A DNA stretch of 64,000 nt, taken from the NCBI RefSeq assembly GCF_010389155.1, contig NC_057766.1:25119516-25183515 (forward strand), written 5' to 3'. Within the stretch, counting starts at the first letter, position 1. Each line of letters begins with the position of its first letter. The notes under the pieces are model-generated. The model was given only the letters and a program-made list of their open reading frames with translations. It had not been told where the DNA came from and did not search any database. This DNA comes from Erigeron canadensis (Eukaryota; Streptophyta; Magnoliopsida; Asterales; Asteraceae). Positions 36,401-49,785 of this stretch are shown one piece after another. The position numbers and the translations under genes were made by a program.

Positions 36401-37110
36401 ATATATTTAATAAATTATTATTATTATTATAAGATTAAATTGAGTTATGCCCTAAAAGTTGAACGACAGGGGTTTTACCCTTTTACTTTTTATTTTCTTT
36501 CGGAATTGGGTCGGAGAAAAGTTACCAAATCTGTAAACGGAGTAATAATTATTATGCTCTCGGAGAAAAGAACCGGCAATGAATTGGGTCATTGTTGGAT
36601 ATTTTATGCTCTCGAATTATTATTCCCATCTCTCAATAATCATGAGTAATAAAAACCACCGCGCGCGCCCAGTGGCGGGAGATTCCCATCTCGAATTGAT
36701 GTGAACAAAATGATCCCAGTAATGGAGACGGGGTTTCTCAATATGAGTTTTTTCTAAAATTGGAGTTGGGTATACAAATAAGCATGCCCCTGAATCTAAA
36801 TTTGTCGTTCAGTAAAAAACAAAATTGATATATATTTTTTTAGAATGGTGTGTTACTTTGTCAGTGGTTTGAACCTTAAAATGACATGATTCATGGAGAT
36901 TTGAATTTTGGTAGAGTTCGAAAATTTCTATGATATATGTATTTGGTTATAACTAGAGAAACCAAAACATATATGAAAACAATCGGTTTGTTTGGCTTTA
37001 AACTTTTAAGAGCTTTTAGGAGCTTCAAGCTTTTAAAAAAAAAGCTCCTATCTAATAAAAAAATTTCATATACTATCATAAAAACTCATACTTGCATTAG
37101 TTATGGCATC
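36401..37110 (-). promoter_or_regulatory. Upstream region of MBD-RRM copy 4
   Basis: Related to 18812-19540 upstream of copy 2, with small indels. Similarity breaks near 37070 and resumes in the integrase fragment at about 37120, which means that the 19550-20260 segment is missing here. The promoter is presumed to lie in the first few hundred bases. Confidence 0.4.
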
Positions 37111-37119
37111 TACTTAACT

Positions 37120-37540
37120 TAGACATTTTCCTTTTTACTACACCATTTTGCTCAGGTGTATGAGCTGAGGAGAAGTTCTTGGAGATGCCAGTGTCAGTGC
37201 AGAAGGATTCTAAAGCAGAATTTCTGAATTCAGTGTCATTGTCACTTCTGAGCTGACGTACTTTTCGCTTATGTTTGAGTTTAATTTGTTTGATGAGAGC
37301 AATGATTTCAGCAGTAGCTTCACTTTTGGTCCTGAGGAAGATTACCCAACAATACCTTGAATATTCGTCAACAACTACAAGGGTATATTTCTTCCCAGCT
37401 CTTGTCTGAACGTTCACATGACCAAATAAATTCATATGAAGCGGCTCAGTGATGCTGAAACTTTGTTTAGTCTTGAAAGATGATCTTTTCTTCTTTCCCA
37501 TTTCACACCCTGAACATGACTTATCCTTATTGAAAGATAA
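37120..37540 (-). pseudogene. Ty1/copia integrase fragment C (3'-truncated)
   Basis: It encodes the start of the integrase core as in fragment A (GKKKRSSFKTKQSF, VVVDEYSRYCWV, LRSDNDTEF, HTPEQNGVVKRK) and then ends, losing the C-terminal part. The E of the QNGVVERKN motif is replaced by K. Homology with the region beyond fragment A continues to about 37775, which marks the right edge of the whole array. Confidence 0.85.
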
Positions 37541-37775
37541 AGAAACCCAAGTTGTCTTATCTTACTTTTCTTCTTAAATATCTAAATTAAAAAGAAATTA
37601 CCTAAGTTGGCAATCTACTACCTAAAAGTTTAGGTGTCATGTAGAGAAAAATGAATTTGTGGTTAGTTATATACTTAAACTGTTTAGATGTAAAATCTTT
37701 CACATATTAATTTTTTAATATCTATTGTGTAATGAATAAATGATTGGGTTATCATATATTTTATAGATTGAAACA

Positions 37776-38340
37776 TTAAGATCTGACTTATGAGACTTTT
37801 ATACCCGTGACTAAATACATGACAGTCACGTATTTTCATTACTCATTTATATATACATATATATATATACCTAAACTTAAGCACATGATAATTTTATTAT
37901 CTTCTAATAATTATAAAAGAGCCCCTTAAAATCAATCTTCAAAAAACCATAACCCTTGGATGCAAAGCAAAATTAAATTATAGCTTGTAGATTGTTTTGC
38001 TTACATCATGTTCCTTTTTTAAATTTGTTTATTAAATTATTAAAATTACTATAATCTTAAATTATACATTATCTTTAGTTATTGTGCTAAATCCGTTTGA
38101 AAATATATGTTCATGGTAATGGTAATATTATGTGTTTAATAACCCGTTGTTTTAATTACAAACAATACTAATGCGAAAAGAACTTGACCGACGTTTTTAA
38201 TTAAGTTAATAGTGAAAACATGCTTTAGTTATAATATAATTTTATCTTTTCATATATCTTCCATCCTATTACATATATCAATCAATCATATTTTATATCT
38301 TCATATATTTTTTAAGAACCATATTCTAAAGCTTTGTCTC
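37776..38340. other. AT-rich stretch between the gene array and the LINE
   Basis: Unique, AT-rich sequence with a TA run near 37853-37869. I see no gene or element here. Confidence 0.5.
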
Positions 38341-38596
38341 TTTTTTTGATAAATGTTATTTTTGGGTAAGGGTTTACCCCGCTGAACTATATTTCAACAT
38401 CAAAAAAAAAAAATTTACCAGTAATGTGGTTCTCATACATGACATGCCATATATGAGTGAACATAGGATCAACAATCTAACAAGCTATCACCTGGTCTTG
38501 TAAAAGAGACGATATGTGTGCATAAAAATAAACTAGTTATAAGATTCATCCACAGAGCAGCAACTTGATCAACCCTTGAGTCGACCTCAAAAACTT

Positions 38597-41500
38597 TTAC
38601 TTACTTGTATCTTGTTCTTTTGGTAGCTTCCACAATTCTAGTAAGCGATCCGTCTTCTGGGATTGTTTAAACTTCATGCTCACTAACTTAAGACAAACAG
38701 TGCTTTCCACGACCTCTTTCAATTGGTCTGGATTTCGTTCCCGGTTGGTAAACATGCGGTTGTTGCGTTCCTGCCAAATATAATAAGCAAGAGCAGCCAC
38801 CAAAAGTCTACCTGTGACACTATTACCCGATTTGCTCTTAGATATCGGTATCAGCCAAGCAGTAATGTCATCCCAACACAACACTCTGAGATATGTTGCA
38901 TATTAGCCAAGTGCCTTATTGAGTACCAAACCTGTAAGGAATATGAACATTCGAAAAAAAGATGATCGTGCGAATCAGGCCCCTTTTTGCATAACGAGCA
39001 GCAAAGAAGATTTAAGTTAGTAGCACTACCAGCATCCCACACCTCCGCTTTATCGTGGGTCTTGAGTTTCCTTTTGAAAATAAGCCAAATATGAAATGCA
39101 TGACGAGGAATAGCATGAGGAAACCACACCATATTAACCCACGGTATAAGTTCCCCTCGTTTCCTTAAAGTATCCCATACGCTACTGGAGGAAAAGTTGC
39201 TGTCATTTCCATTTATGTCATGCCAAACCAAAATATCACTCTCATTCGTATTAAGGGTAGGAACAGGGATATCTAATAGCACCGGGAACAAATCGTATCA
39301 TGCTACGGGCCATTGCCAGCTACCCTCATTAACTATATCATGAAGTGTAGTATTTAGAGAGAAACCTGACCTCATAACCTGTCTTGGAGAAACTTGCTCC
39401 CATAAGGGGCACTTATCGCTCCAATTGTCAAACCAAGCTGATGTATTCCTTCCATCCCCGACTTTGGTCCAAATGTGAGGTCTTATCTTGCTTCTAATTT
39501 GTAGCAGTTTGCGCCAACCCCAACTCATGCCTGCATGAGGAGTCACTGCCCAGAAATTACATCCTTTCAACTTGTAGGAATAAACCCACTCGACCCATAA
39601 AGATTTTCTACGAGTCAGTATGCTCCATATGTGAGTGGTCATAAGACTTTTGTTAACATCAGAGAGTTTCCTAATGCCCAACCCCCCTTCCATTCTAGGC
39701 ATACAAATCGAGCTCCAAGCAACCTTAGCTTTACCTTTCAAAAGGGGTCCTTGACACCAAAGAAATCCTCTCATTTTTTGTTCCAGCTCTTTAATAATTC
39801 TAGCAGGCAATATAAAGACAGTGAACCAATAGATATGAAGAGAGGACAATACCGAATTTACCAGTTGTAGTCTACTCGCAAACGATAAGGACTTTGTTTT
39901 CCAATATGTGATGCGTTTTTCCATTGTCTCAACAAGGACACGACAATCTTTATAGACAAGTCTAGTAGATATTAACGGCACCCCCAAATATCTGACAGGT
40001 AGCACGCCTTCTTCAAACGACATGGTGGCTAAAATTTGTTGCTTCACATGATTAGCAACATTACAAAAGAAACATGTGCTCTTGGAAATGCTAGGAACCA
40101 ACCCTGCAATATCCTTAAACACATTTAAAGCTTCCATAATGACCTTAGCAGAATTAGCATCACTACGAGAAAATAAAAATAAATCATCAGCGAAGCAGAG
40201 ACTTATAATTTTTTGCTTTTCACATCGGTTATGAAATTTAAAAGAGGAGTTGCTGACTAACTTGTTAAGGATCAAAGAAAGAACCTCCATAACAAGAGTA
40301 AATAAATATGGAGACAGAGGATCACCTTGTCTCAACCCCCGTTTACCTTTAAAATACCCATGTAAATCACCATTTATATTAATCGAAAACGATGTGGTTG
40401 TGACACACGACATAATCCATTTTACCATTTTCCAGTGAAAACCAAATTCAATGAGAATTTTATGTAAGAACCTCCAGTCCACTGTGTCATAAGCCTTCCT
40501 TCTGTATGTCCACCTTAAAGGCACACCTCGGGGGTCCATATTGTCTATGGTAGTCGTGCATAAGCTCTTGTGTGACAAGGATATTATCAGAAATACGCCT
40601 CCCCGGGACAAAAGCCGATTGAATAATGTCAACTATATCATCAAGTCCTTCCTTTAGTCTATTTGTAATGATTTGTACAATACATTACAACAAGAGATAG
40701 GTCTATAATCATTCACTTTAGAAGGTGTAGCAACTTTAGGAACAAGAGCTAGGATAGTATGATTTACCTCATTTAATAGATCTGCATTGTTAAAAAAATC
40801 ATGAATAGCAAGACATATATCTGGACCAACCTCTTCCCAAGAGTGCTTAAAGAAAGCAGAAGTAAAGCCATCCGGACCCAGAGCTTTATTATCGTCAATC
40901 GAGAACATTGCATGCTTTATTTCGTCATCAGTAAGCCCTCTTACCATATGACCAGCTTTAGAAACATCAAGCTTGTTGAAAAACATCTCTTCCGCGTGAA
41001 AATCAAGAGTTTGGCCTGATGTGCCAAGAAATTGTTCGTAATGCTGGACAAGGACCTTTTTCACTGCCAAACCTTCAACAACATCCCCATTAGCATTCTG
41101 AATTCGTTCAATCCTGCTCCTGTGGTTTTTGCATTTTAAAGAGTTGTGAAAAAATTTTGAGTTTGTATCACCAATTTTTAACCAATGAATTTTAGATTTT
41201 TGTTTAAGAAAACTCTCTTCATCAAGACGAGCCTCCTCAAATTGCTTACTAACATCAACCTCGTTCACCCTTAAATTGGGATTAGAAGGATCCAGATCAA
41301 TTGCAACTTGTACAACATCAAGTCGTTTTCTCAACTCATTAACCTTTTTGTGTAGATTGCCTTGTTCAAGTAACAGCTTCCTAAGAGGACTTTTCATACC
41401 CTTCAAGCGTTTCACCACACGAAACATATTATGTCCAACCAATGGGACTCGCCATCCTTTCTCAACCAACTCCTTAAACCCATCCTTGTGAGCCAAAAAA

Positions 41501-42270
41501 TTAGCAAACTTATATGGCTTGGGACGGTTTCTAGTGATCCCCGGGATTTTGAGAATACAAGGTGAGTGATCAGAGACTCTATATGGCTGGTATATAGCGA
41601 GAGAAGATGGGAACTCAACCATAAAATGTACATTACTCATTACCCGATCAATCTTCTTCAATATGCCAACTCCCTTCTTAGGTTTTTGGGTCCAAGTATA
41701 ATGTAGCCCAGTGCTATTAATATCCATGATTTCCACCTCTTCTACACATTCCTTAAACTCTCGCATGCCAATATTAATTGTTGAGGAGCCATAGAAATTA
41801 TCTTCTAGGTTCAGCGAAGAATTGAAATCACCAAGGACCACCCAAGGTTTTCCCCTGGTGAACTGTTTATGAACACATATATCATTCCATAATTCCCTTC
41901 TCTCTTTATAGTAATTAGCAGCATACACAAACGAACAAAAGAAACTCTTGTTGTCTACCTTAAAAACAATCTGAGTATGAATAACCTAACTCGTTTGGGC
42001 CAAGACTAAAACATCTACAAGATCAGAGTTCCATCCTATTATTATGCGTGTCCCTTTACTACATTGACCCCCATTAGAAGTCCAGTCCCACGTCTTACAA
42101 ATATTCTTACATGTATTAAACAAGCAAGAGACATCAACATGAGATTCCAAAATAGCACATACCTGTAAATGATTTTACTGAACCACATGACGAACCTCTT
42201 TTTGTTTCAGAGGGCAGTTCAACCCCCTTATGTTCCAACAAGCCAAACTACCCATTTGAAACCCCGGGAC
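38597..42270 (-). pseudogene. LINE ORF2: endonuclease, reverse transcriptase and zf-RVT region
   Basis: It begins near 42265 with SLACWNIRGLN (start of the EEP endonuclease). The endonuclease continues in 41928-40654 with VLGDFNSSL and VSDHSPCIL. RT motifs follow: LVPKVATPSKVNDYRPISCCN, then in the next frame RRKAYDTVDWRFL, LRQGDPLSPYLF and the catalytic FADDLFLFSR. A zf-RVT-like end lies at 39291-38851 (WFPHAIPRHAFHIWLIFKRK, then CxxC...H). An extra four bases in the repeated 'aaggaagg' context near 40495 (minus-strand AGAAGGAAGGCT) cause the frameshift just before KAYDTVDW. Several other stops are present. Confidence 0.85.
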
Positions 42271-43745
42271 CAGGAGTGCTTGCCCCTTTAGACCGTAATG
42301 GTTGACTCGTATCAGTTTCCATAAAATTAGTTGTTTCAGATTCAATTTCAATGACCTCATCCACATCAGAACTATTTTCCTCCATTACCTTGTTATCCCT
42401 TTTCACTTTTTGGCCCGTTTCTGTAGCATCGGCATAAATGTCATTCGGTCTAACATCATAACCACCACTTAATGCAGAATATTTGTTACTAGTTTCCACA
42501 TTCTGTATAGAGGAACGAGCCTTATCAACCTGACCATACGGGATAGACATAGGCCTATAAATTAGGTTCTGCTTTGGCTTTTTAATGTGAATACCATGCT
42601 TGACATTTCCTTTCTTTTTATTTCTGACCTCTGTAAATCCTTTATTATCAGTTTTCGGAATATCCTTAGACACCACTTTCACATTTTTGGGACAAGACTC
42701 AACCTGGTGTCCAAAAACACAGCAAGTGAAGCACCTGGGAGGTCTCCATTCATACTCAACCTTTATAGTTTCTCGAATATGCCCCTCATTTGGTATAGCA
42801 ACTACTAGGCTGTCTTTTAGTTCATTATCAGCATTCATCTCAATCATGGCCCTTGCAAAACTGCTGCGACCCCATGATTCAACACACATAGCTGTTGTGT
42901 AGTTGTCCAGGGTTATAGGCATACCAACCTTGGAGGCTAACAAGCTTAGACCGTCATCCGTATACGCTGCCAAAGGAACATTGTGTAACTTCACCCACAC
43001 CGGTACCTTTTTTATATCTTCTTTTTTTAACAGAGCCGCGGGTGACCAGGTCTTTAGGAAAATAGGAACATTACGTATAAGCCAAGGACCATCTTTTAAC
43101 ACTTTATCATTAAACTTGAAAAAGAAAAAGCCGTTCGAGTTCATCATAGTCTTAGCAATGCCATACTTTGCCCACACAGTTTTAGCAAAATACTCCACAA
43201 CTGGAAAAGCAAATCTAGTCCCCGATATAAAACATTAGTAAAGCGGCTTTGTACCTGTCGAACAGATTCCCTTGGGATGACAATATCAGCATTTTCCACG
43301 GCCTCCAACATTCTGAAATTAACTTTACGTTGTTCAGAGTTCACCTTTAGTTTAGAAGCATAAGTCACTGGCTTAGGTGGAATTTCCTCACCACCAGTTT
43401 TAACTTGAGCCTCATTGGGTGGAGGTTTGGAAGTTTCAGTTTTATCCACATACTCATCCTTTTCTAATTCACCAACATTAGTGTTCTTGTTCAACACATC
43501 AGGACTTGGATGAATCTTAGCTTTTTCATTAGCAACCGGGGGTGGGGCTGCACTCCTTTTCCATCTGTACTTATCGTCGCTGGATTTGTTTCATCACTCG
43601 AAAGACCAGTAGCAGTAGCAGAGTGCAAGCCCTCAGGACCAACTTTTTTACCAGCAACCTTCTGCCGAGTCTTCTTCTTCAATTAGGTTATCAACAGTGT
43701 CTTTAAACCTTCATCTTACGTTTTAAAGATTTACGATTAGGAGAC
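42248..43745 (-). pseudogene. LINE ORF1: DUF4283-type nucleic-acid-binding protein with CCHC zinc knuckle
   Basis: The frame 43198-42248 reads YFAKTVWAKYGIAKTMMNS, GFFFFKFNDKVLKDGPWLI and VPVWVKLHNVPLAAYTDDGL, typical of the gag-like DUF4283 domain. A CX2CX4HX4C knuckle follows (CFTCCVFGHQVESC). The preceding part (43497-43144, PVTYASKLK) is in another frame, so a single-base frameshift lies near 43200, where RFTNVLYRG meets the VEYFAKTVWAK frame. A further break lies near 43500-43680. The protein would bind the LINE RNA; this copy is dead. Confidence 0.8.
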
Positions 43746-43760
43746 ATTACTGGAATGAGA

Positions 43761-46700
43761 AGGTTAATTGCAAAGAATTGAGAAAAAATCATGAAGATCA
43801 ATCAACTCTACATCTAGGGAGAATTGGGAAGAAATTTGATGAAATTAGGTTATTCACTTTTTCCCCCAAATCGCCAACCATAGAGAGAAAAAGTCAATGA
43901 GTCAACATTTTTAATTAGATCACTTTTTCATATATAATAATGCATAAATAGTTTAAGTAATATTATTTAAAAACAATATAATTATAGTTTAAGTAATATT
44001 ATTTAAAAACGATGATTAACATACATAAAAAGAAAAATGGTATATCTTTACAAAAATTAGCTAATAATCCTTCTAAAACTATAAGTTAGTGGCATGTGAA
44101 TTACGTTAATTTTCCCTTCTAATCTCACCCTTAGATTTTTTCGCATGTCTTCATTTAATAGTTAAAGGGACTTTTAGGTATTATTTTATAAGGATGTATC
44201 ATTTCTCATCTCATAAAAATATATGACTATATTTACTTTAATATTTTTAATTCCAATCAAGTTAAAATAAACATAGTGATATTTTAATTTCATAGTAATC
44301 ATTTTTTAAACTTATAACTTTTGAAAATTGAATCTTTTATTCATTATACATACTTTAATTAGTGGGGGCACGTTTTTGAAATAGTTATAATAATATAAAA
44401 AACTCACACTATATTTTTAATATAAGATAATGGCATGTGGATTACGTTAATTTTCCCTTCTAATCTTACCCCTTGATTTTTTCGCATGTCTTCATTTAAT
44501 AGTTAAAAGGACTTTTAGGTATTATTTTATAAGGATGTATCATTTCTCATCTCATAAAAATATATGACTATATTTACTTTAATATGTTTAATTCCAATCA
44601 AGTTAATATTTCAATTTCATTGTAATCATTTTTTAAAACTTATAACTTTTGAAAATTGAATATTTTATTCATTATACATACTTTAATTAGTGGGACACGT
44701 TTCTGAAATAGTTATAATAATATAAAAAACTCACACTATGAATTTTATAAGTAAAATCACATATTATTTTTTTTAACTACCAACTTAATCATTAATAAAG
44801 CATAAAAAAAACAAAAACAGTAAACTAATATTTAATTCAATGAAAATTAAAAATATATTAAATCTTTCTGAAAGAATTTAAAATTTGCCTAACAAACATT
44901 TGAGTTTATTAAAAATATGCAAATAACCTGAAAACATATGGTCTAAAAGACGATAAAGTTGATGGCTCGTTACTAAAGTCTTAGTTGGTATGTGGAATGT
45001 AATTGAAGTTCTCGTTCAACCGTAGTCATTGGGGATACTCCATAATAAGTAAAAGTAAGATAGTTCGGTGTTAAAAAAAAGCTTGCTTATATACTAACAT
45101 CTTCCACTAGATCAATCAGTTGGGACATGTGCTACTTCCATATATTGGAAAAGCTATTTATTGCTAATTTGTCAACTCAATAATAGAAGAATAGAAAGTT
45201 ATAGTTTAGTTTTCTAAAAATAAATAACATCCATGGTATTGTAAAAGAGATAGAATAATATTTATGTCATGATTTTTACAAGTAAATCGACTATCGAGTA
45301 TTGTTGATATATAATAAAATGAGTGCAACTTTAACAAGTTTCTTTTTCTTTATTACATAGATTGATTTTTTAATACTTTTCATATGTTTTTATGGCTGCA
45401 ATTTTGTTCATGTTATTGTAACATATATATCAATCAACTTTATCTATTTTATCAATATTATTTATAAAATCATGTCGTTTTAATTTGTCCACATTTATTT
45501 TCTCATATCCATTATATATTTTTGTAATCATTTGTAATCTCATACTTTTAAATTACTGGATATCAATGTTACATATTTAGTTCAATTTTACTTACATAGT
45601 AACCTTTTAAGGTTGTTCTCAACCAAAAATATATATCAAATCATCTACCAACGAATGCTTTAGCAATTTGTTCCCAGAGGAGTATAAGTTTATTGGTTTT
45701 GTAGCTGTCATATTTTCTTATCGTTATTCGAATATTTAGTTTTGTTAAAAGATATTTATATATATTTTTTTAAAGTCATTGATGCCATATATACACATTT
45801 TTTAGATCATTTAATGGTGGGTAGCACATGATTTTGTTTTATGATATTTTTTTAGGTTTTAAGTTTTTTTAATGAATATTTTTGTAGGATCTTAAAAAAA
45901 GTTGTAAATTTGCATTATGTATATCTTAACAAGGCATATTAAAAAAGTAGGTATTATATAACTTATCAAGGTCAATCATATGTTCTCGGAGACCTTATGT
46001 GAAACTACATAATAACTCAAAATGAGATTTAAAATAAATGAGTCATAAAATAGTTATGTATTCAAATTGCTATAATAGTTTAAATTTCAGTAGATTTTAT
46101 TAAATAATAATGATCCGATTTTTATTTTCATATAAAAATCAAAAACCAAAAGAATAATTAAAAAGTTAAAAAAGGAATTGCATTGGTTCAATTCAATTAA
46201 CCTAGTGAAACTTTGGAAGAAAAAAGAAATAATGATGTTAGTGGCTTAAATAAAACCAAGGGAAAGAAAAAGTCAAAAATAAATAAACAAAAAAAATGCT
46301 GCATTTGTTCCAACAATGGATTTCGTGAGAAACAAAAAAATACTCGTAAAAGTCTAAAAGACATATGACATGAATGGAAGCCAAGATCTCTTAATGGAGG
46401 GAAGAGACACCAATCACTTTAGTAAATAGCCTAACAATCAATTTAGTTAAGAAATTGTATTTTTTTTTATATACAATCTTAGAAATCATGTAGCCACTAA
46501 ACATAAACACAATTATGTTTATAGTTCACGTGAAACTTCTTAAATAGGTTATAATGTATTTTATATTTATTTTAATTAAATTATGTGTTTTATTTAAATT
46601 TTGTTTTAATGAAGTAACATGTTTATGTATATTTTTGAGGGTTAAAAGTGTAAAATTTAGGTAAAAAAGTAAAATTAAATAAATAGTGGGCCCATGACTA

Positions 46701-47911
46701 GTTATTTGCATTGGGTATGTTTTCGGAAGATTGGTCCTTGGAGTGATTTTTGCTATTGTAGCGCTGAGTCGCTAACTGAGACTAGTATTTCTAAGGATAA
46801 GTCATGGTATTTGGAAACCCCTAAGATTTTTTTCCAAAAGGCCCAAAAGTTATATATATATACATTTTTTTAAAAAAATATCTTAATAAAAAGGAAAAGA
46901 AGATATCATAATCATAACAACATATCAATTAACTAAGCTTTAGTGTGTATTCTTGAGATTTCTTTTATACGGAAAAGAATGGAAATGATGGAGAATTTTT
47001 TTTATCAAAAGAAAAGGATTGATGGGATAATATGAGTGTTTTGGAGTCCAAAGTTTTCTGACTGGATAGATTTGGATGAAAACTACTCATCCTTATATGC
47101 AAGTATCAGTTTATTCTTTAAGGCCCAACGCACAGACTTTGACATGTTCTTTCAAAGTATTCTTTGCATAATCTTCTTTTATCCACTCCCATAAACTACC
47201 TCATCAGCCATCAACTCTTCTCAGCACTATTAGTGGATGACATTGTAAATCAAAATGTAGACTTTCTTATTGTTTTCTTAATTAATGAAATAAACTACAT
47301 CGATCTATTCAATATGTGTAAAATATGGTCATGGTAACTTGCGGGTGTCGAATAAAATATGGTCATGGAGACATGACATTTGAGATGTTAATTATATAGG
47401 AGAGACATTATTGTAAAATTATACATATGAAATGGAGAATATAATCAATTATATATATTTTTTTTCTTTTGTTTCATTTTCTCCCCAAGTCAAAGAATTT
47501 TTTTCTTTGAAAAAAAAGCGCCTAATACACATTCACCCTCATCTAACCTAGCTACCCATTTGACCACTTCAACTTTTACTTGCACCTTCCTCCTTCACAC
47601 ACTTTAACAAGTTATAAAAGACACCCCCTGCTCTATTTTACGAGTATCTAGCATGCTGCATTTACAAGTGAAATTCAATTTTAATTTTGCCAGAAAAAGG
47701 TTAGCTAATTGCTTTATCAGCGTTTGGCTTATCATTTGATAAATCCTTGTTTTTTTGTTTATTTTTTAGCTGAGAAATAAGGTCAGAAATAGGCTTCCAA
47801 AGCTAAATAAGCTAAACTATACACCCCCAAATTCCCTTATCTGCTTATAATAATATATAATATTTTGTTTGTAATATATTTGAAATTTTTGGTTTCAAAT
47901 ATATTTTTGGT
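43761..47911. other. AT-rich intergenic region, no gene seen
   Basis: About 4 kb without convincing coding sequence. The only clear structure is the duplicated 0.3-kb block at 44091-44739. A possible TATA-like 'ttataaaag' lies at about 47612, near the F-box pseudogene. Confidence 0.6.
44091..44739. repeat. Direct duplication of about 0.3 kb
   Basis: 44091-44411 and 44432-44739 match closely (both begin ggcatgtg-attacgttaat and end aaaaactcacactat), with about 20 bases between them. The second copy lacks a few short pieces. The block is non-coding. Confidence 0.85.
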
Positions 47912-49785
47912 TTAGCTTGTTCGAATGAGTGTCTTATCCAAAAACTGGTTTTCAGTAACAGCTTCTTTCCCCATTTTGGATTTCAATCTGTTTAATTTCA
48001 CCAGAGACATTAATGGACCTGGGATCCGTAATGATACTAGTAGTTTGGAGGACTTGTTTTTCAAGTATGCCACTTCCAGATTTTGTAATCAACAAAACAA
48101 TGTTACTAGTGTCCACACCTTCAACCTCATTGGAAGCCTAGTGCTCGACAACCCTTCACATTTATCTATCGTCCACACGTGCATTGGATTAGTACTTAAG
48201 AATGGCCTGGAGGTGTTTCATGTTGATATCTTTACTACTAATTCCCTGCCCAAATACCGTCCGCCTAACATACTCTTATCTGTATCTTCGTTATCATCTT
48301 TGATCATACATCATTGTGAGTTGCCTTCCTCCTTGATGGTTGATAATGCTATCAAGTTTAAGTCTTTGAAGCTGTTGAACCTCGATCAAGTAGATATAAA
48401 CGAGCAAGTGATTGAGCGTCTAACTACTTGTTGCCCGCTTCTTCTGATGTTTGTGCTTATGAATTGCCGTGGTTTTAAAAGATTTTATATCATGGGTTAC
48501 AGAATCTTGAACATGTTGTTCTTTACTTTAAAGGTAGCGAAGTTTAGGCAATAGATATTAATGCTCCAAATGTATGGTGTCTTTTGTGCGAAGATCAAGG
48601 TCGACGAGGGGCACCGCCCTGAACATTTCATCTTGCAAGAAACTAGAATCATTATCTTACAATGGGAGATTCGAGGCATCTACTGACTTTTTATCCAACT
48701 TCCCTTGTCTTCAATATTTAGCTTTGTCTACTATACATCCCAACCTGAAGTTATCAAGTCATTCCTTGAAAATATTGGCGTTAAATCCATGCTGCGATTT
48801 GGATGTAACTGATATCGATGCCCCTAATTTGATTTTCTTGAAGTTCTCTTTATATAAGTCATCTAATCCTCTGGTAAGAAATCCTGCCAAGTCGGAACCA
48901 CAAATGGAATGGTTTCCCTTCGATGACGTCAACGCTCTTTCGTTCAAGAAATTGAGGCGTTTTTTGAACAAGAGTACTGGATTCTTCAAAGTATTGAAAT
49001 TAAATATATGCTCGGTATGTACCAGATTTTATTTATTTTATCATAATTTGTGCTTACAAAATAAAAATGCATGCATTTAAACAAGATAGATTTGTGACTA
49101 TCAAGTTATGAAAAACCAGCCTTCTAGAATAAGACATAAGACGAATGTATAGAGTCCCTTTACAATGATATAAAATGTTCTCAACTTTAATTTCATTAAT
49201 TAATTTGTAGAGTTTCATAGATGTTGAGGAACTAAAGGTCATTGACTCCCCACCTATTGAACTCAAGCATGTTGAAGTAGAACTAACAGTCCGTGAAGAA
49301 CCTGGTACCATAGACAAGTTATCAGCTTATGTCTCAGCTGTGGATACTGTATTTTGGTGTTTACGTCCAGAATCTCTAACTTTAATATCTGATTTTGAAT
49401 CCCTTGATGTTGAACAACGAAGCCGTATCGTTAAGGTAAGAATTCAAATGCAGCTTTTCTTTAATGAAATCTTCATTGTCCAGTATTCAGACTCTGGTTT
49501 CTTGTTTTTGTTTGAATTTTCAGTTTACATACGAGAAGCTACTTCGACAAAATGATGAAGACCAGACTGATATCGAGATTGAGTTGTCTACCTCCTCTTC
49601 AAAAGACAAAAAACACTTCAATGACTTGAAATCCTTGTTGGCAGCATTACCTTGTGAGCCACTTAGCGACATAATTACCTTCATAAAAGTAGAAGGTACA
49701 CTATATTTGTTCCCATGTTATAAGCTTAATTTCCATACACATGCACTACAACTTGTTTTTTTTTGTGCAGATTCAAATGCTGTGA
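47912..49785 (+). pseudogene. F-box/LRR/FBD-type protein pseudogene
   Basis: Exons: 47912-49014, 49211-49435, 49524-49688 and 49771-49785 (GT-AG, phase 0). The sequence MSVLSKNWFSVTASFPILDFN is the end of a plant F-box. LRR-like segments follow (SLIIHHCELPSSL, FKSLKLLNLDQV, TCCPLLLMFVLMNCRGFKRF, LEHVVLYFKG, CKKLESLSYNG). The C-terminal exons are like the FBD-LRR subfamily (SPPIELKHVEVELTV, FTYEKLLRQND, ending FIKIQML). The first about 30 residues of the F-box are absent; only AVR-like remains, one base out of frame, precede the ATG. Frame breaks occur near 48490 and 48620, with an in-frame TAG between them near 48549. It would have been a substrate adaptor of an SCF ubiquitin ligase; this copy cannot make the full protein. 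Confidence 0.85.

Larger units (their letters stand above)
38345..43760 (-). mobile_element. Degenerate near full-length L1-type LINE
   Basis: In order on the minus strand: a 5' leader with MSPNRKSLKRKMKV near 43745, ORF1 with a DUF4283-like domain and CCHC knuckle, ORF2 with endonuclease, reverse transcriptase and a zf-RVT region, then a 3' tail. The 3' end is placed at an A-rich run (TTATCAAAAAAA on the minus strand, near 38340). Frameshifts and stops interrupt both ORFs. Exact ends and target duplications were not resolved. Confidence 0.85.
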
